Assembly (NCBI GenBank): GCA_013416405.1
Contig: JACCET010000003.1
Span: forward strand, 248,001 to 312,000
Source of the DNA: Alcaligenaceae bacterium
GTDB lineage: Bacteria; Pseudomonadota; Gammaproteobacteria; Burkholderiales; Burkholderiaceae_B
Reading direction: 5' to 3'
DNA length: 64,000 nt
Shown: in pieces, positions 9,066-18,261 of the stretch
Layout: every line of letters begins with the position of its first letter
Numbering within the stretch: position 1 is the first letter of the stretch
Notes under the pieces: model-generated
Told to the model about the DNA's origin: nothing
What the model saw: only the letters and a program-made list of their open reading frames with translations
The model's database searches: none
Program-made: the position numbers and the translations under genes

Positions 9066-11156
9066 ATGATCAGCAAGCAGATCAAGATTTTGCCGACAGG
9101 CCAGGTGGCTATTCTGACTATACAGAATCCACCGGTCAACAGCCTGGGCAGTGCGCTGCGGGTCGCGCTGGGCAAGGCGTTGAACGAAGCGATTGCTGAT
9201 CCTGGGGTGCTGGCCATAGTACTTACCGGAGCTGGGAAATTATTCTCCGGTGGGGCCGATATACGTGAGTTCAACACGCCGTTGACGTCACAGAAACCGC
9301 TGCTGAGGGACCTTATCAGCACGTTGGAAAATTCACCCAAACCAACTGTGGCGGCCATCAACGGTATCGCGCTGGGCGGAGGACTTGAGCTGGCGCTTGG
9401 CTGTCACTATCGGGTGGCTGACGCTCAAGCGTCTTTTGGCTTGCCGGAAGTCAAGCTGGGCGTCCTGCCTGGTGCCGGTGGCACTCAGCGTCTGCCTCGA
9501 CTGATCGGTGTGGAAGCCGCACTGGATATCATCACAAGCGGCGACTCAATTAATGCAGATGACGGTTTGCGCTACGGTTTGATTGATCAGATTTCGGTTG
9601 GCGATTTGGTACAAGAGGCCTGCCAGCTGGGGCTGCTAGCTGCAGACAGCACAGAAGGTATGCGTCGGTTGAGTCGTGGGCCGGTTGCCGCGCCCAAGGA
9701 CCCCGGGGTGTTCGAGGTGGCACGCCAACAAGCCGGTAGGCGTTATCGCGGGTGTATGGCGCCGCTTGAGTGCATAGCTTGCATTGAGAAAACGCTGACA
9801 TCCGATCTTGATGAGGGTCTCGAGTTTGAGCGTGAGCGTTTCCAGCTCCTGGTGAATGATGATCAGTCTAAGGCTCAGCGGCACGTGTTTTTTGCGGAAC
9901 GGGCAGCCATGAAGCTGCCTGATGCCGATGTGCAGCCCCGGCCGATCAAACATGTTGGTGTCGTTGGTGCTGGTACGATGGGCGGCGGCATTGCAATGAG
10001 CTTGGCAAACGCAGGCATACCTGTCGTCTTGCTTGAGCGTGATCAGGCGGCGCTGGATCGTGGCTGGAAAGTAATGAAAGACAATTACGCAGCCAGTGTG
10101 AAGCGGAAAAAACTTGATCAGTTTGCTATGGAGCAGCGTTTGGCATTGATCAAGCGGACCGTTGAGTATCAGGATCTTGCCAATGTCGATCTGGTGATTG
10201 AAGCAGCCTTTGAAGATATGGATGTCAAGAAGGAAATTTTTTCCAACCTTGATATTGTATGTAAACCTGAGGTGATCCTTGCATCAAACACATCGCGATT
10301 GGATATCAACGTGCTTGCAGCAGCTACGTCTCGGCGTAGCCATGTAATAGGAACCCATTTTTTTAGTCCGGCAAATGTTATGCGCTTGCTGGAGGTTGTG
10401 CAGGGGGCAGAAACAAGCCCGGAAGTTATCGCGACCCTGTTCAATCTCGCCAGAGTGATTGGAAAAATTCCGGTTCTGGTGGGTGTATGCGATGGCTTTG
10501 TGGGCAATCGCATGGTTAGTCCTTATACGCGGGAAGCTCACTTCCTGTTAGAAGAGGGGGCTTCGCCGGCGCAAGTAGACGGTGCCTTACGCCGTTTTGG
10601 AATGGCTATGGGGCCCTTGCAAATGGGAGATATGGCGGGGCTTGATATCAGTTGGGCTGCTCGAAAGCGTATGGCTCCAACGCGCCCAGCCCATATTCGT
10701 TATAGCAGCGTTGCCGATCGGATCTGCGAGATGGGACGTTTGGGACAGAAGACCAAGAATGGCTTCTACCGCTATGAAGAGGGGAGCCGCAATCCTATAC
10801 CAGACCCCATGATAGATGAGCTTATCAAGGAATGTGCTCTGGCTGCCGGTATCCAGCGGCGCGAAATCAGCGATGCCGAGATCATTCAACGCACTATGTA
10901 TGCGCTGGTCAATGAAGGTGCTCGAATCCTCGAGGAGGGTATTGCGCAACGGTCATCGGATATCGACGTGATCTATGTGGCGGGTTATGGCTTCCCGATA
11001 TTCCGAGGAGGGCCGATGTTCTACGCTGATACCGTTGGATTGCCAGAGGTATTGGCGACGATTGAGCGGTTTCATGCAGAGCACGGTGAGCTATGGACGC
11101 CAGCCCCTCTTTTGAAGGAACTGGCAAGCAGCGGACGCAAGTTTTCGGATCTATAG
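9066..11156 (+). CDS. Enoyl-CoA hydratase / 3-hydroxyacyl-CoA dehydrogenase fusion (FadB/FadJ-like)
   Basis: Bifunctional beta-oxidation protein of 696 aa. Residues 1 to about 190 form a crotonase domain: LFSGGADIREF and NGIALGGGLELALG build the oxyanion hole, and acidic residues in FGLPEVKLG provide the hydratase glutamate. From about residue 295 a Rossmann domain (GVVGAGTMGGGIAMSLA) binds NAD+, ILASNTSRLDI and the catalytic His in GTHFFSPANVMRLLEVV follow, then tandem C-terminal dehydrogenase domains. It hydrates an enoyl-CoA and oxidises the 3-hydroxyacyl-CoA. The partner thiolase-like gene lies downstream but lacks thiolase cysteines. Confidence 0.92.
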   Translation: MISKQIKILPTGQVAILTIQNPPVNSLGSALRVALGKALNEAIADPGVLAIVLTGAGKLFSGGADIREFNTPLTSQKPLLRDLISTLENSPKPTVAAINGIALGGGLELALGCHYRVADAQASFGLPEVKLGVLPGAGGTQRLPRLIGVEAALDIITSGDSINADDGLRYGLIDQISVGDLVQEACQLGLLAADSTEGMRRLSRGPVAAPKDPGVFEVARQQAGRRYRGCMAPLECIACIEKTLTSDLDEGLEFERERFQLLVNDDQSKAQRHVFFAERAAMKLPDADVQPRPIKHVGVVGAGTMGGGIAMSLANAGIPVVLLERDQAALDRGWKVMKDNYAASVKRKKLDQFAMEQRLALIKRTVEYQDLANVDLVIEAAFEDMDVKKEIFSNLDIVCKPEVILASNTSRLDINVLAAATSRRSHVIGTHFFSPANVMRLLEVVQGAETSPEVIATLFNLARVIGKIPVLVGVCDGFVGNRMVSPYTREAHFLLEEGASPAQVDGALRRFGMAMGPLQMGDMAGLDISWAARKRMAPTRPAHIRYSSVADRICEMGRLGQKTKNGFYRYEEGSRNPIPDPMIDELIKECALAAGIQRREISDAEIIQRTMYALVNEGARILEEGIAQRSSDIDVIYVAGYGFPIFRGGPMFYADTVGLPEVLATIERFHAEHGELWTPAPLLKELASSGRKFSDL

Positions 11157-11213
11157 CATTTTCAATGTCTCGGGTGCCTGCATATCGCACCTGCGACAGG
11201 AGTGAGGATAAAG

Positions 11214-11612
11214 ATGGATAAGCAAAACAGTGGGCCGGATGGTTGCGGCCCTCAGGCGCGGTATTTTTCCCGCTTGGATGAGGGAGTGTTCGAGATTCAA
11301 CGATGTCAGGCATGTGAAAAGCATCAGTTTTTCCCACGAGTGCTATGCCAGCATTGTGGCTCTACCGATCTGACATGGGTTGTCCCTGGTGGAAAGGGGC
11401 GGGTGTACTCCTTTAGTGTAATCCGTCGCAAACCAGAGTCGGGCGGTAACTATAACGTTGCATTGATCGATCTCGACGAGGGGGTCAGATTGATGAGTCG
11501 TGTTGATGGCATAGCACATGAGGCCCTTCATATTGGGATGGATGTATTGGCTCGTGTTGTGACTGAACAGGGCAAAGGGCTGCTTGTCTTTTTTCCCGAG
11601 GGGCAGAAATGA
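11214..11612 (+). CDS. DUF35 zinc-ribbon / OB-fold protein, partner of the thiolase-like gene
   Basis: About 132 aa. The zinc ribbon is RCQACEKHQFFPRVLCQHCG (CxxC-N11-CxxC), followed by an OB-fold with GGKGRVYSFSVIRR. In steroid side-chain degradation and archaeal thiolase complexes such proteins form a platform with a thiolase-fold partner and lend part of the CoA-binding site. ATG 11214 is chosen: GAGGA lies 5 nt upstream, whereas the GTG at 11202 would swallow it. The stop overlaps the thiolase-like start as ATGA, a sign of translational coupling and complex formation. Confidence 0.85.
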   Translation: MDKQNSGPDGCGPQARYFSRLDEGVFEIQRCQACEKHQFFPRVLCQHCGSTDLTWVVPGGKGRVYSFSVIRRKPESGGNYNVALIDLDEGVRLMSRVDGIAHEALHIGMDVLARVVTEQGKGLLVFFPEGQK

Positions 11613-12784
11613 GATCTCTGAACGATTTTCGTGGGAAAGTGGCGATCGCTGGCATAGGCGTAGCTGGTTTGGGTGAAGCCCATGGTTATTCTGAAGCTGA
11701 AATTCTGGCGCAGGCTGCTGCCAAAGCTGTCGCTGATGCAGGCTTGACTATGCAGGATATCGATGGATTGGCAACCTGCAGCTCGTCTGCCACGATGTGG
11801 GCAATGCCGGTGGCGGAGTATCTGGGTATACAGCCTCAGTTTATAGAGAGCACAATGTTGGGCGGTTCGAGTTTTCTGGCTCATTTATTGCCAGCCATTC
11901 TTGCGCTCGAGTCAGGGCAGTGCAACGCAGTGCTTGTTTGTTATGGCAGCACGCAGCGCACTGCTGTGTTTGGCCGCAAAGAAGGAGTGAAGGCGCGAGC
12001 CTTACTGGATCCACAGCCCTTCGAGCAACCTTACTCACCGTTGTCGCCGATTACTTCGTATGCGCTTGCCGCAGCACGACATATGCACGAATATGGCACG
12101 ACACGTAGGCAACTGGCGGAAGTGGCTGTGGCGGCTCGAAAATGGGCCCAACTGAATCCAGAAGCGATTATGCGCGATCCGCTGTCGATCGACGAAGTTT
12201 TGAGTGCCCGCATGATCTCGGATCCGTTGTCCATACGTGATTGCTGCTTGGTAACCGATGGTGCTGGCGCCTATGTGCTGGTGCGCTCGGATCGTGCCAA
12301 GGATATGGCCCGCAAGCCGGTATACGTGCTGGGTAGCGCGACGGCGGTCTGGAACAGGCAGATCTCTTCTATGCCCGACCTGACAACGACCGCTGCTGCC
12401 GAGTCCGGCAAGCGCGCCCTGTGTATGGCGGGTGTTGGTATTTCTGATATTGACGTCGTCCAACTATATGACGCTTTCACAATCAATACACTGCTTTTCC
12501 TGGAGGACCTTGGGTTCTGCAAAAAAGGGGAAGGGGGGGCATTTGTTGAGAATGGAGCGATCGCTCCGGGCGGCCGCTTGCCAGTAAATACAAATGGGGG
12601 CGGCTTGTCATGCCTGCATCCAGGTATGTATGGCATCTTCTTGTTGATTGAAGCAGTACGGCAGTTGCGGGGCGAGTGTGGCGATCGCCAAATTCAGCAT
12701 GCCGAATTGGCATTGGTGCATGGAAATGGTGGGACGCTGTCCAGTCAGTCGACTGCCGTGTTTGGTACCGAGGTCGCATCATGA
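11609..12784 (+). CDS. Thiolase-fold protein lacking thiolase cysteines (SCPx/Ltp2-like, possible retro-aldolase)
   Basis: Thiolase superfamily, 391 aa, SCPx/lipid-transfer-protein branch. Where degradative thiolases carry the nucleophilic Cys this protein has GGSSFLAHL (Ser at about 87-88). The C-terminal loop is NGGGLSCLHPGMYG: the His is kept but the second catalytic Cys (GCSG position) is not. Known proteins of this form paired with DUF35, such as Ltp2, act as aldolases that cleave beta-hydroxyacyl-CoA rather than as thiolases. Tyrosines in LYDAFTI and HPGMYG are candidate catalytic residues. The aldolase role is inference; family and pairing are firm. Confidence 0.85.
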   Translation: MRSLNDFRGKVAIAGIGVAGLGEAHGYSEAEILAQAAAKAVADAGLTMQDIDGLATCSSSATMWAMPVAEYLGIQPQFIESTMLGGSSFLAHLLPAILALESGQCNAVLVCYGSTQRTAVFGRKEGVKARALLDPQPFEQPYSPLSPITSYALAAARHMHEYGTTRRQLAEVAVAARKWAQLNPEAIMRDPLSIDEVLSARMISDPLSIRDCCLVTDGAGAYVLVRSDRAKDMARKPVYVLGSATAVWNRQISSMPDLTTTAAAESGKRALCMAGVGISDIDVVQLYDAFTINTLLFLEDLGFCKKGEGGAFVENGAIAPGGRLPVNTNGGGLSCLHPGMYGIFLLIEAVRQLRGECGDRQIQHAELALVHGNGGTLSSQSTAVFGTEVAS

Positions 12785-12814
12785 ATGTGCGGGACCAGGG
12801 TATGGAGTGCGATG

Positions 12815-13507
12815 ATGCTCGATAAAACTGTTGCTAGCTTGGAAGAGGCCGTCTCTGATGTTCATGATGGCGCAACGCTCCTGATAGGTGGGTTTGGTGC
12901 CTCTGGCGTTCCTACGCAATTGATATGCGCATTATTGGATCAGGGCGCTCGAGATTTGGTCATAGTGAATAACAATGCTGGCAATGGGCCCGTAGGCTTG
13001 AGTCAACTGGTCGAGGCAGGCCGGGTGCGCAAGATGATTTGCTCTTTCGCGCGTTCATCGAATAAGGCGCAACCGAATGCGGTGGCGTTTGCGGACAGCT
13101 ATCATGCCGGTACAGTCGAGCTTGAATGCGTCCCACAAGGAACGATGGCAGAACGCATGCGAGCTGCCGGAGCAGGAATGGGGCCATTTTTTACACCGAC
13201 CTCTTATGGCACTGATCTGGCAAAGGGAAAAGAAACCCGTGTCATTGATGGTGTAGGTTATGTGCTCGAGCATCCTTTGAAGGGTGATTTTGCATTTGTG
13301 AAGGCCCAGTACGGTGACCGTTGGGGTAATCTGACCTACCGCTATGCTGGCAGGAATTTCGCTCCCGTCATGGCCATGGCTGCCACGACGGCGGTTGCGC
13401 AGGTTGATCAAATTGTTGACCTGGGTAGTATTCCGCCAGAGCAGGTAGTTACCCCAGGCATATTTGTTCAGCGTGTAGTGCGAGTGGGGGAGCAGGGAAA
13501 TGGTTGA
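12815..13507 (+). CDS. 3-oxoacid CoA-transferase-type subunit A
   Basis: Alpha subunit (about 231 aa) of a family I CoA-transferase. The glycine loop TLLIGGFGASGVPTQLI and the NNNAG segment bind CoA. Partners such as ScoA or PcaI move CoA from succinyl-CoA or acetyl-CoA to a free carboxylic acid. Three in-frame starts exist; ATG 12815 is preferred because GGAG precedes it by 7 nt, while ATG 12785, touching the thiolase stop, has no obvious site. It overlaps the subunit B gene by 8 bp. It probably activates the acid imported through the operon's Bug receptor. Confidence 0.9.
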   Translation: MLDKTVASLEEAVSDVHDGATLLIGGFGASGVPTQLICALLDQGARDLVIVNNNAGNGPVGLSQLVEAGRVRKMICSFARSSNKAQPNAVAFADSYHAGTVELECVPQGTMAERMRAAGAGMGPFFTPTSYGTDLAKGKETRVIDGVGYVLEHPLKGDFAFVKAQYGDRWGNLTYRYAGRNFAPVMAMAATTAVAQVDQIVDLGSIPPEQVVTPGIFVQRVVRVGEQGNG

Positions 13508-14168
13508 AGGGTTGACTAGGCAGCAGATTGCACAACGCGTAGCTGAAGATATACCTGATGGGTTTTACGTTAATCTGGGCATTGGTATACCGACACTCAT
13601 CTCGCGTTACTTGCCCAAGGATAAGGACGTTATCCTTCACTCAGAGAACGGCATTGTCGGCATGGGGCCGGGCGATCCGGACGCTCCTCTGGATTTAGAT
13701 CTGATCAATGCCAGTAAAGAGCCGGTCAGCTTGCTTCAGGGCTCATCCATTACTGATCATGTTGTCTCGTTTGCCATGATGCGCGGTGGTCATCTTGACC
13801 TGACTGTTCTGGGGGCGTTTCAAGTATCCGAGGAAGGGGATCTGGCCAACTGGGATACCGGTGCGGCTGGAACAATACCTGCGGTCGGAGGTGCGATGGA
13901 CCTGGTTGCCGGGGCAAAGCAGCTGTTTGTCACCATGGATCATGTTACGCGCGACGGTCAACCGAAAATTGTGTCGCAATGCAGCTACCCCTTAACGGGT
14001 AAGGCGGTGGTCGACCGCATATATACAGATCTGGCCATCATTGACGTGTGTCCAGAGGGCTTGCTGGTAACGGCAATGATAGAGGGTATTGATTTTTCGT
14101 ATCTGCAATCGCTTACGGGATGCCCCTTGCGCCTTAGTCCTCATTGCACTGTTTTGCGGACATCGTAA
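13500..14168 (+). CDS. 3-oxoacid CoA-transferase-type subunit B
   Basis: Beta subunit (222 aa). The nucleophilic glutamate lies in the conserved HSENGIVGMGP segment, and GIGIPTLISRYLP and the GGAMDLVAGAKQ region are as in ScoB/PcaJ. It forms the thioester-exchanging heteromer with subunit A. It is the last gene of the operon. Beyond its stop a short imperfect inverted repeat (14171-14183 with 14189-14201) may end transcription from both sides, since the next operon converges only 22 bp away. Confidence 0.9.
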   Translation: MVEGLTRQQIAQRVAEDIPDGFYVNLGIGIPTLISRYLPKDKDVILHSENGIVGMGPGDPDAPLDLDLINASKEPVSLLQGSSITDHVVSFAMMRGGHLDLTVLGAFQVSEEGDLANWDTGAAGTIPAVGGAMDLVAGAKQLFVTMDHVTRDGQPKIVSQCSYPLTGKAVVDRIYTDLAIIDVCPEGLLVTAMIEGIDFSYLQSLTGCPLRLSPHCTVLRTS

Positions 14169-14190
14169 CGGGTATGGGGAGGCTTTGCGC

Positions 14191-14991
14191 CTACCGTATC
14201 CCAGCCCGCATAAACGACTGCACGAACTGTCTTTGAAACAACATGAAGGCGACCAGCAACGGCGCCGCGCTCAGCAGCGTGGCAGCCGTGATGATGGACC
14301 AGTCTATGCCTTGATCGGTCGAGGCGAAGACCTGCAGGCCTACCGTCAGGGGGCGCGATTCCACCGAATTGGTAATGATCAATGGCCACAGGAAGTTGTT
14401 CCAGTGGTAGCTGACGGACACCAGACCGTAGGCAACATAGATGGGTTTCGCCAGCGGTACGTAGACTTTCATCAGTATCTGCCAGCGGCTGGCGCCTTCC
14501 ACTCTGGCGGCTTCTTCCAGTTCTCGCGGCACGGTCTTGAAAGTTTGACGCAACAGGAAGATGCCGAAGGCCGAAGCGAAGTAGGGCAAGCCCACTGCGA
14601 ATATCGTGTCGCGCACGCCTAGCCAGGACATCAGCCGGTAGTTTTCCACGATCAGCACATCGGGCATGATCATTAGTTGCAGCAGCACCAGCATGAACAT
14701 CAGATCCCGCCCCTTGAACGTAAAGCGGGCGAATGAATAAGCCGCCAGCGTGGACAGCACCAATTGCGCCGCCAGCACCATGGTCACCAGGATGAAGGTG
14801 TTCAGAAAATACTGGGCGAAGGGCGCCGCGTTCCAGGCCGCCACGAAGTTGCCCAGGGTCAACGGCGCGGTCAGGTCGAAGTGGGTGGAATAGGCCGCCG
14901 GGTGAAACGCCGCCCACAAGGTGTAGGCCAGCGGCAGAAACCACAGTATGCCCAGCAGCCAGGCCCCCAGCGTGTCCAGTTTTTGCGTCAT
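14191..14991 (-). CDS. ABC transporter inner-membrane permease, UgpE/MalG type
   Basis: 266 aa with about six transmembrane helices and the cytoplasmic EAA loop EEAARVEGASRWQILMKVYVP that docks on the ATPase. It is the second permease of a carbohydrate/glycerol-phosphate (CUT1) importer. ATG 14991 overlaps the stop of the upstream permease as ATGA. It is the last gene of a six-gene leftward operon headed by a LacI repressor and a GpdQ-like phosphodiesterase, which favours glycerol-phosphate or a phosphodiester as the cargo. Confidence 0.9.
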   Translation of the reverse strand: MTQKLDTLGAWLLGILWFLPLAYTLWAAFHPAAYSTHFDLTAPLTLGNFVAAWNAAPFAQYFLNTFILVTMVLAAQLVLSTLAAYSFARFTFKGRDLMFMLVLLQLMIMPDVLIVENYRLMSWLGVRDTIFAVGLPYFASAFGIFLLRQTFKTVPRELEEAARVEGASRWQILMKVYVPLAKPIYVAYGLVSVSYHWNNFLWPLIITNSVESRPLTVGLQVFASTDQGIDWSIITAATLLSAAPLLVAFMLFQRQFVQSFMRAGIR

Positions 14992-15869
14992 TGGTAGTGT
15001 GTCCTGCGGTCCAGCCAGCGGAATTTTATGAATGCGGTGATGGACAGAATCAGCAGCAGCACGACCGACAGCGTAGCGGCATACGAGGTATCCCAGTAGC
15101 TGAAGCCGACCTCATAGATGTAGAACAGCAGCAGCGTGCTGGCGTTGTCGGGGCCGCCCTTGGTCATAACCAAAACGTGGTCGACCAGCCGGAAGGCATT
15201 GATCAGCGCGTTGATCAGCACGAACAGCGTCGTGGGCATCAGCAAGGGCAGCAGTACACGCCAGAAGTATTGCCATCGACTGGCGCCCTCCAGCAATGCC
15301 GCTTCGCGCAGCGACGGGGGCACTTGCTGCAGCGCGGCCAGATAGAAGATCATGAAGAAGCCGGACTCCTTCCATATGGTGACCAGCATCAGCGCGGGCA
15401 ATGCGGTGTTCCGGTTACCCAGCCAGTTCATGCCGGGCAGGTTGAACACCCCCGCAATCTGGTCGACCAGACCGTATTGAGGGGTATAGAAGAATAGCCA
15501 GATATTGGCCACGGCCACCATGGGCAGAACCGTGGGGGTGAAGTAAGCCAGGCGCAGGAAGCTGCGCCCGGCTATTTGGCGGTTCACCCAAAGTGCCATG
15601 ATGAGCGCAATCGCCACCGACACGGGTATGGTCACCAGCGCGTAGGCCAGGTTATTCCATAGTGCCTGCCAGAACACCGGATCGTCCGTCATGGCCCGGT
15701 AGTTGTCTATCCCCACAAACACGGACGGTCGCCTGGCCTTGGGTGTGGAAAAAAAACTGTTCCACAAGGTGGCGAGCGCCGGATAGTGTGTGAAGGCGCC
15801 AAGCAGGACTATGGCTGGCAGCAGAAGCAGCCAGCCATACACTGCGTGCAGCGATGGCTTCATGCGCAT
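14988..15869 (-). CDS. ABC transporter inner-membrane permease, UgpA/MalF type
   Basis: About 293 aa, six helices, EAA loop REAALLEGASRWQYFWRVLLP. It pairs with the UgpE-type permease to form the membrane channel. ATG 15869 is chosen because it follows the binding-protein stop by 4 bp; longer in-frame starts up to 15917 run back into that gene. CUT1 family, the same operon as the phosphodiesterase and the MsmK/UgpC-type ATPase. Confidence 0.88.
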   Translation of the reverse strand: MRMKPSLHAVYGWLLLLPAIVLLGAFTHYPALATLWNSFFSTPKARRPSVFVGIDNYRAMTDDPVFWQALWNNLAYALVTIPVSVAIALIMALWVNRQIAGRSFLRLAYFTPTVLPMVAVANIWLFFYTPQYGLVDQIAGVFNLPGMNWLGNRNTALPALMLVTIWKESGFFMIFYLAALQQVPPSLREAALLEGASRWQYFWRVLLPLLMPTTLFVLINALINAFRLVDHVLVMTKGGPDNASTLLLFYIYEVGFSYWDTSYAATLSVVLLLILSITAFIKFRWLDRRTHYQ

Positions 15870-15873
15870 GGTA

Positions 15874-17169
15874 TTACTTGTAGGAACGCAGCAGACGGTT
15901 GGCCTCGGACTGGGCATCCTTCATGGCTTCTTCGGCAGTCTTGGCGTTGGTCAGCATGGCTTGCAGGTTGTCGTTCAACAGCTTGGTTACGCGCTGGTTG
16001 TCGTGGGTCGAGAACTCGGCCACGGCAACGTCAAGCTGATCGCGGGCAACCAGGGCCTGGGGCACTTCCTGTACATATTTCTTCATGCTCTCGGTTTCCC
16101 AGGCTGCCTTGTTCACGGCGACGTAGCCGGTGGCGATGCTCCAGGCGGCGGCATTTTCGGGGCTGGTCATCCATTTGACGAATTTGTAGGCAGCTTGCTG
16201 TTGTTCCGGTGTTGCTGATTCAAACAAATAGAAGTTGCCGCCGCCCGTTGGGCTGCCGCCTTGTTTGGATTTGGGCATGGGCGCCACACCGAAATCAAAC
16301 TTGGCGTTCTTGCGCACATTGGTCAGATTGCCCGTGGTGGTCCACATGATGGCGGTTTTGCCGACCAGGAAGTCCTTGGGTGTGGTGCCCCAGTCTATGG
16401 TGCCGGTAGGCATGACCTTGTGCTTGTAGGCCAGGTCGTGCCAGAACTGGGCGGCTTCGATAACCGCAGGCTTGTCCAGATAGACTTCGTTGCCCGCTTC
16501 GTTCATCAAAATGGCGTCGTTGGGCGTGGTAAGCGCCTGGAACAGCCAGTAGGCAAAGGCGCCGCCCGACGGAATTTCCAGGCCCCACTGCTCAGTCTGG
16601 CCGCTGCTGTCTTGCTTGGTCAGCTGCTTGCCCTGGCTGACCAGCTCTTCCCAGGTCGATGGCGGAGCATCGGGGTTCAGGCCGGCTTCCTTGAACAAGT
16701 CTTTGTTGTAGTACATGACGATGGTCGAGCGCTGGAAGGGAACACCCCAGGTCTTGCCTTCGGTCTGGCTGTTGGCCATGAAGCCGGGGTAGAAATCGCC
16801 CAGCCACTGCTTGTCTTCGTCTGTCTTAATGAGTGAATCGAAGGGTACGATGGCGCCTTCGTCTATAAGGGTGAACATGTCGGTGGACAACAATACCGCC
16901 AGCTGTGGCGCGCTACCGCCTTTATATGCGGTCAGTGCCTTGGCAACAGAATCCTGATATGAACCGGCATAAACGGAGTTGATCTTGATGTCGGGATTGC
17001 CTTTTTCGAATTCAGCCACCATACCGTCCACGATCTTGGTGATGGGGCCACCCACGGCAACGGGATAATAGAATTCGAGCTCTACCGGTGCCGCCTGGGA
17101 CCAGGCCGGTACGGTGGAAAAGGCGCCTGCAACACTGAATGCAAGAGCTTTTAAGAAAGTACGTCGCAT
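15874..17169 (-). CDS. ABC transporter periplasmic binding protein, UgpB type
   Basis: 431 aa with a Sec signal peptide (MRRTFLKALAFSVAGAFSTVPAWSQA, cleavage near residue 26) followed by PVELEFYYPVAVGGP. It has the family-1 extracellular binding fold, including a SPTGGGNFYLFESATPEQQQAA-type hinge segment and the WMTSPENAAAW motif typical of UgpB. It captures the substrate in the periplasm. CAGGAAAAAA precedes the ATG. The resemblance to glycerol-3-phosphate binders agrees with the GpdQ-like enzyme in the operon, but the ligand is not proven. Confidence 0.88.
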   Translation of the reverse strand: MRRTFLKALAFSVAGAFSTVPAWSQAAPVELEFYYPVAVGGPITKIVDGMVAEFEKGNPDIKINSVYAGSYQDSVAKALTAYKGGSAPQLAVLLSTDMFTLIDEGAIVPFDSLIKTDEDKQWLGDFYPGFMANSQTEGKTWGVPFQRSTIVMYYNKDLFKEAGLNPDAPPSTWEELVSQGKQLTKQDSSGQTEQWGLEIPSGGAFAYWLFQALTTPNDAILMNEAGNEVYLDKPAVIEAAQFWHDLAYKHKVMPTGTIDWGTTPKDFLVGKTAIMWTTTGNLTNVRKNAKFDFGVAPMPKSKQGGSPTGGGNFYLFESATPEQQQAAYKFVKWMTSPENAAAWSIATGYVAVNKAAWETESMKKYVQEVPQALVARDQLDVAVAEFSTHDNQRVTKLLNDNLQAMLTNAKTAEEAMKDAQSEANRLLRSYK

Positions 17170-17181
17170 GATTTTTTCCTG

Positions 17182-18246
17182 TTAAGAAGAAGTGAGGGGC
17201 GTGTGGCGCAGTGCCTGGCCCGAGGCGTCAAAAAAGTGCTGCTGGTGTGGGCTCCATAGGAGCTTGATCTGTTCGCCATGCGCGGCACGCAGATGCCCGG
17301 CCGCGCGTACCGCTACGCCGGGGTTGCCACCCAGTGTCGCGATGATGATGGAGTCGGCGCCAAAATACTCGACGCTTTCAACGCTTGCGGGTATGCCGGT
17401 ATCTTGGCTTAGTGCTATGTGCTCGGGGCGTATACCCAGTGTGGCGACATCGCCGGGTATCTGATCGGCAAGTTGCCCGGTGCCGGCGATCAGGGCCAGT
17501 GTCTGTTCGTCCAGATGCAGCACGTTCATGGGGGGCGTACCAATAAAGCGCGCGGAAAATTCCGTGGCGGGCTGGCCATACAGTTGGTCGGGGCTGTCGT
17601 TTTGCTCTATGCGCCCACCGTTCATAAGAACCACCTGGTCGGCCATGCTCATCGCTTCGGTCTGGTCATGGGTAACGTACACCATGGTGATGCCCAGGCT
17701 TTGCTGCAGCGCCCTGATTTCCCGGCGCATCTCGTGCCGCAGTTGCGCGTCCAGATTCGACAGGGGTTCATCCATCAGGCATACCGGTGCTTCAGAGATC
17801 ACCGCACGCCCCAAAGCCACACGTTGCTGCTGTCCACCCGACAACTGCGAGGGCTTGCGATCCAGCAGTGTTTCCAGGCCCAGCAGCGCGGCCACTTTGG
17901 CCAGCCTTGGCTTGTATTGCGCGGCCGGTTCCTTGCGTACCTTCAGGCCAAACAGTATGTTTTCCCGAACGCTAAGGTGTGGGAATAATGCGTAGGACTG
18001 AAAGACCATGGCGATCTTGCGTTGTGCGGGCGGCAGGTCGGTCACGTCGCGGCCACCTATGTGGATGCGGCCCGAGCTGGGTGTATCCAGCCCGGCTATC
18101 ATGCGCAGCGTGGTCGATTTGCCGCAGCCCGACGGTCCGAGCAGCACAGTGAATGTGCCGGCCTGTACTTCGAAGCCGATCTGGTTCACTGCGGGTGGCG
18201 CATCACCATACTGCTTGGTAATGTTGTCCAGGGAAATGGTAGACAT
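17182..18246 (-). CDS. ABC transporter ATPase, UgpC/MsmK type
   Basis: 354 aa. Walker A is GPSGCGKST, the signature is LSGGQQQR, Walker B is VCLMDEP, and the switch His is in VTHDQTEAMSMAD. A C-terminal TOBE/OB regulatory domain follows (LGIRPEHIALS). It energises the UgpA/E-type permeases. Only 12 bp separate it from the binding-protein gene downstream and 15 bp from the phosphodiesterase upstream, so it is firmly part of the operon. Confidence 0.92.
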   Translation of the reverse strand: MSTISLDNITKQYGDAPPAVNQIGFEVQAGTFTVLLGPSGCGKSTTLRMIAGLDTPSSGRIHIGGRDVTDLPPAQRKIAMVFQSYALFPHLSVRENILFGLKVRKEPAAQYKPRLAKVAALLGLETLLDRKPSQLSGGQQQRVALGRAVISEAPVCLMDEPLSNLDAQLRHEMRREIRALQQSLGITMVYVTHDQTEAMSMADQVVLMNGGRIEQNDSPDQLYGQPATEFSARFIGTPPMNVLHLDEQTLALIAGTGQLADQIPGDVATLGIRPEHIALSQDTGIPASVESVEYFGADSIIIATLGGNPGVAVRAAGHLRAAHGEQIKLLWSPHQQHFFDASGQALRHTPLTSS

Positions 18247-18261
18247 AGGCTAGGGCGATCG

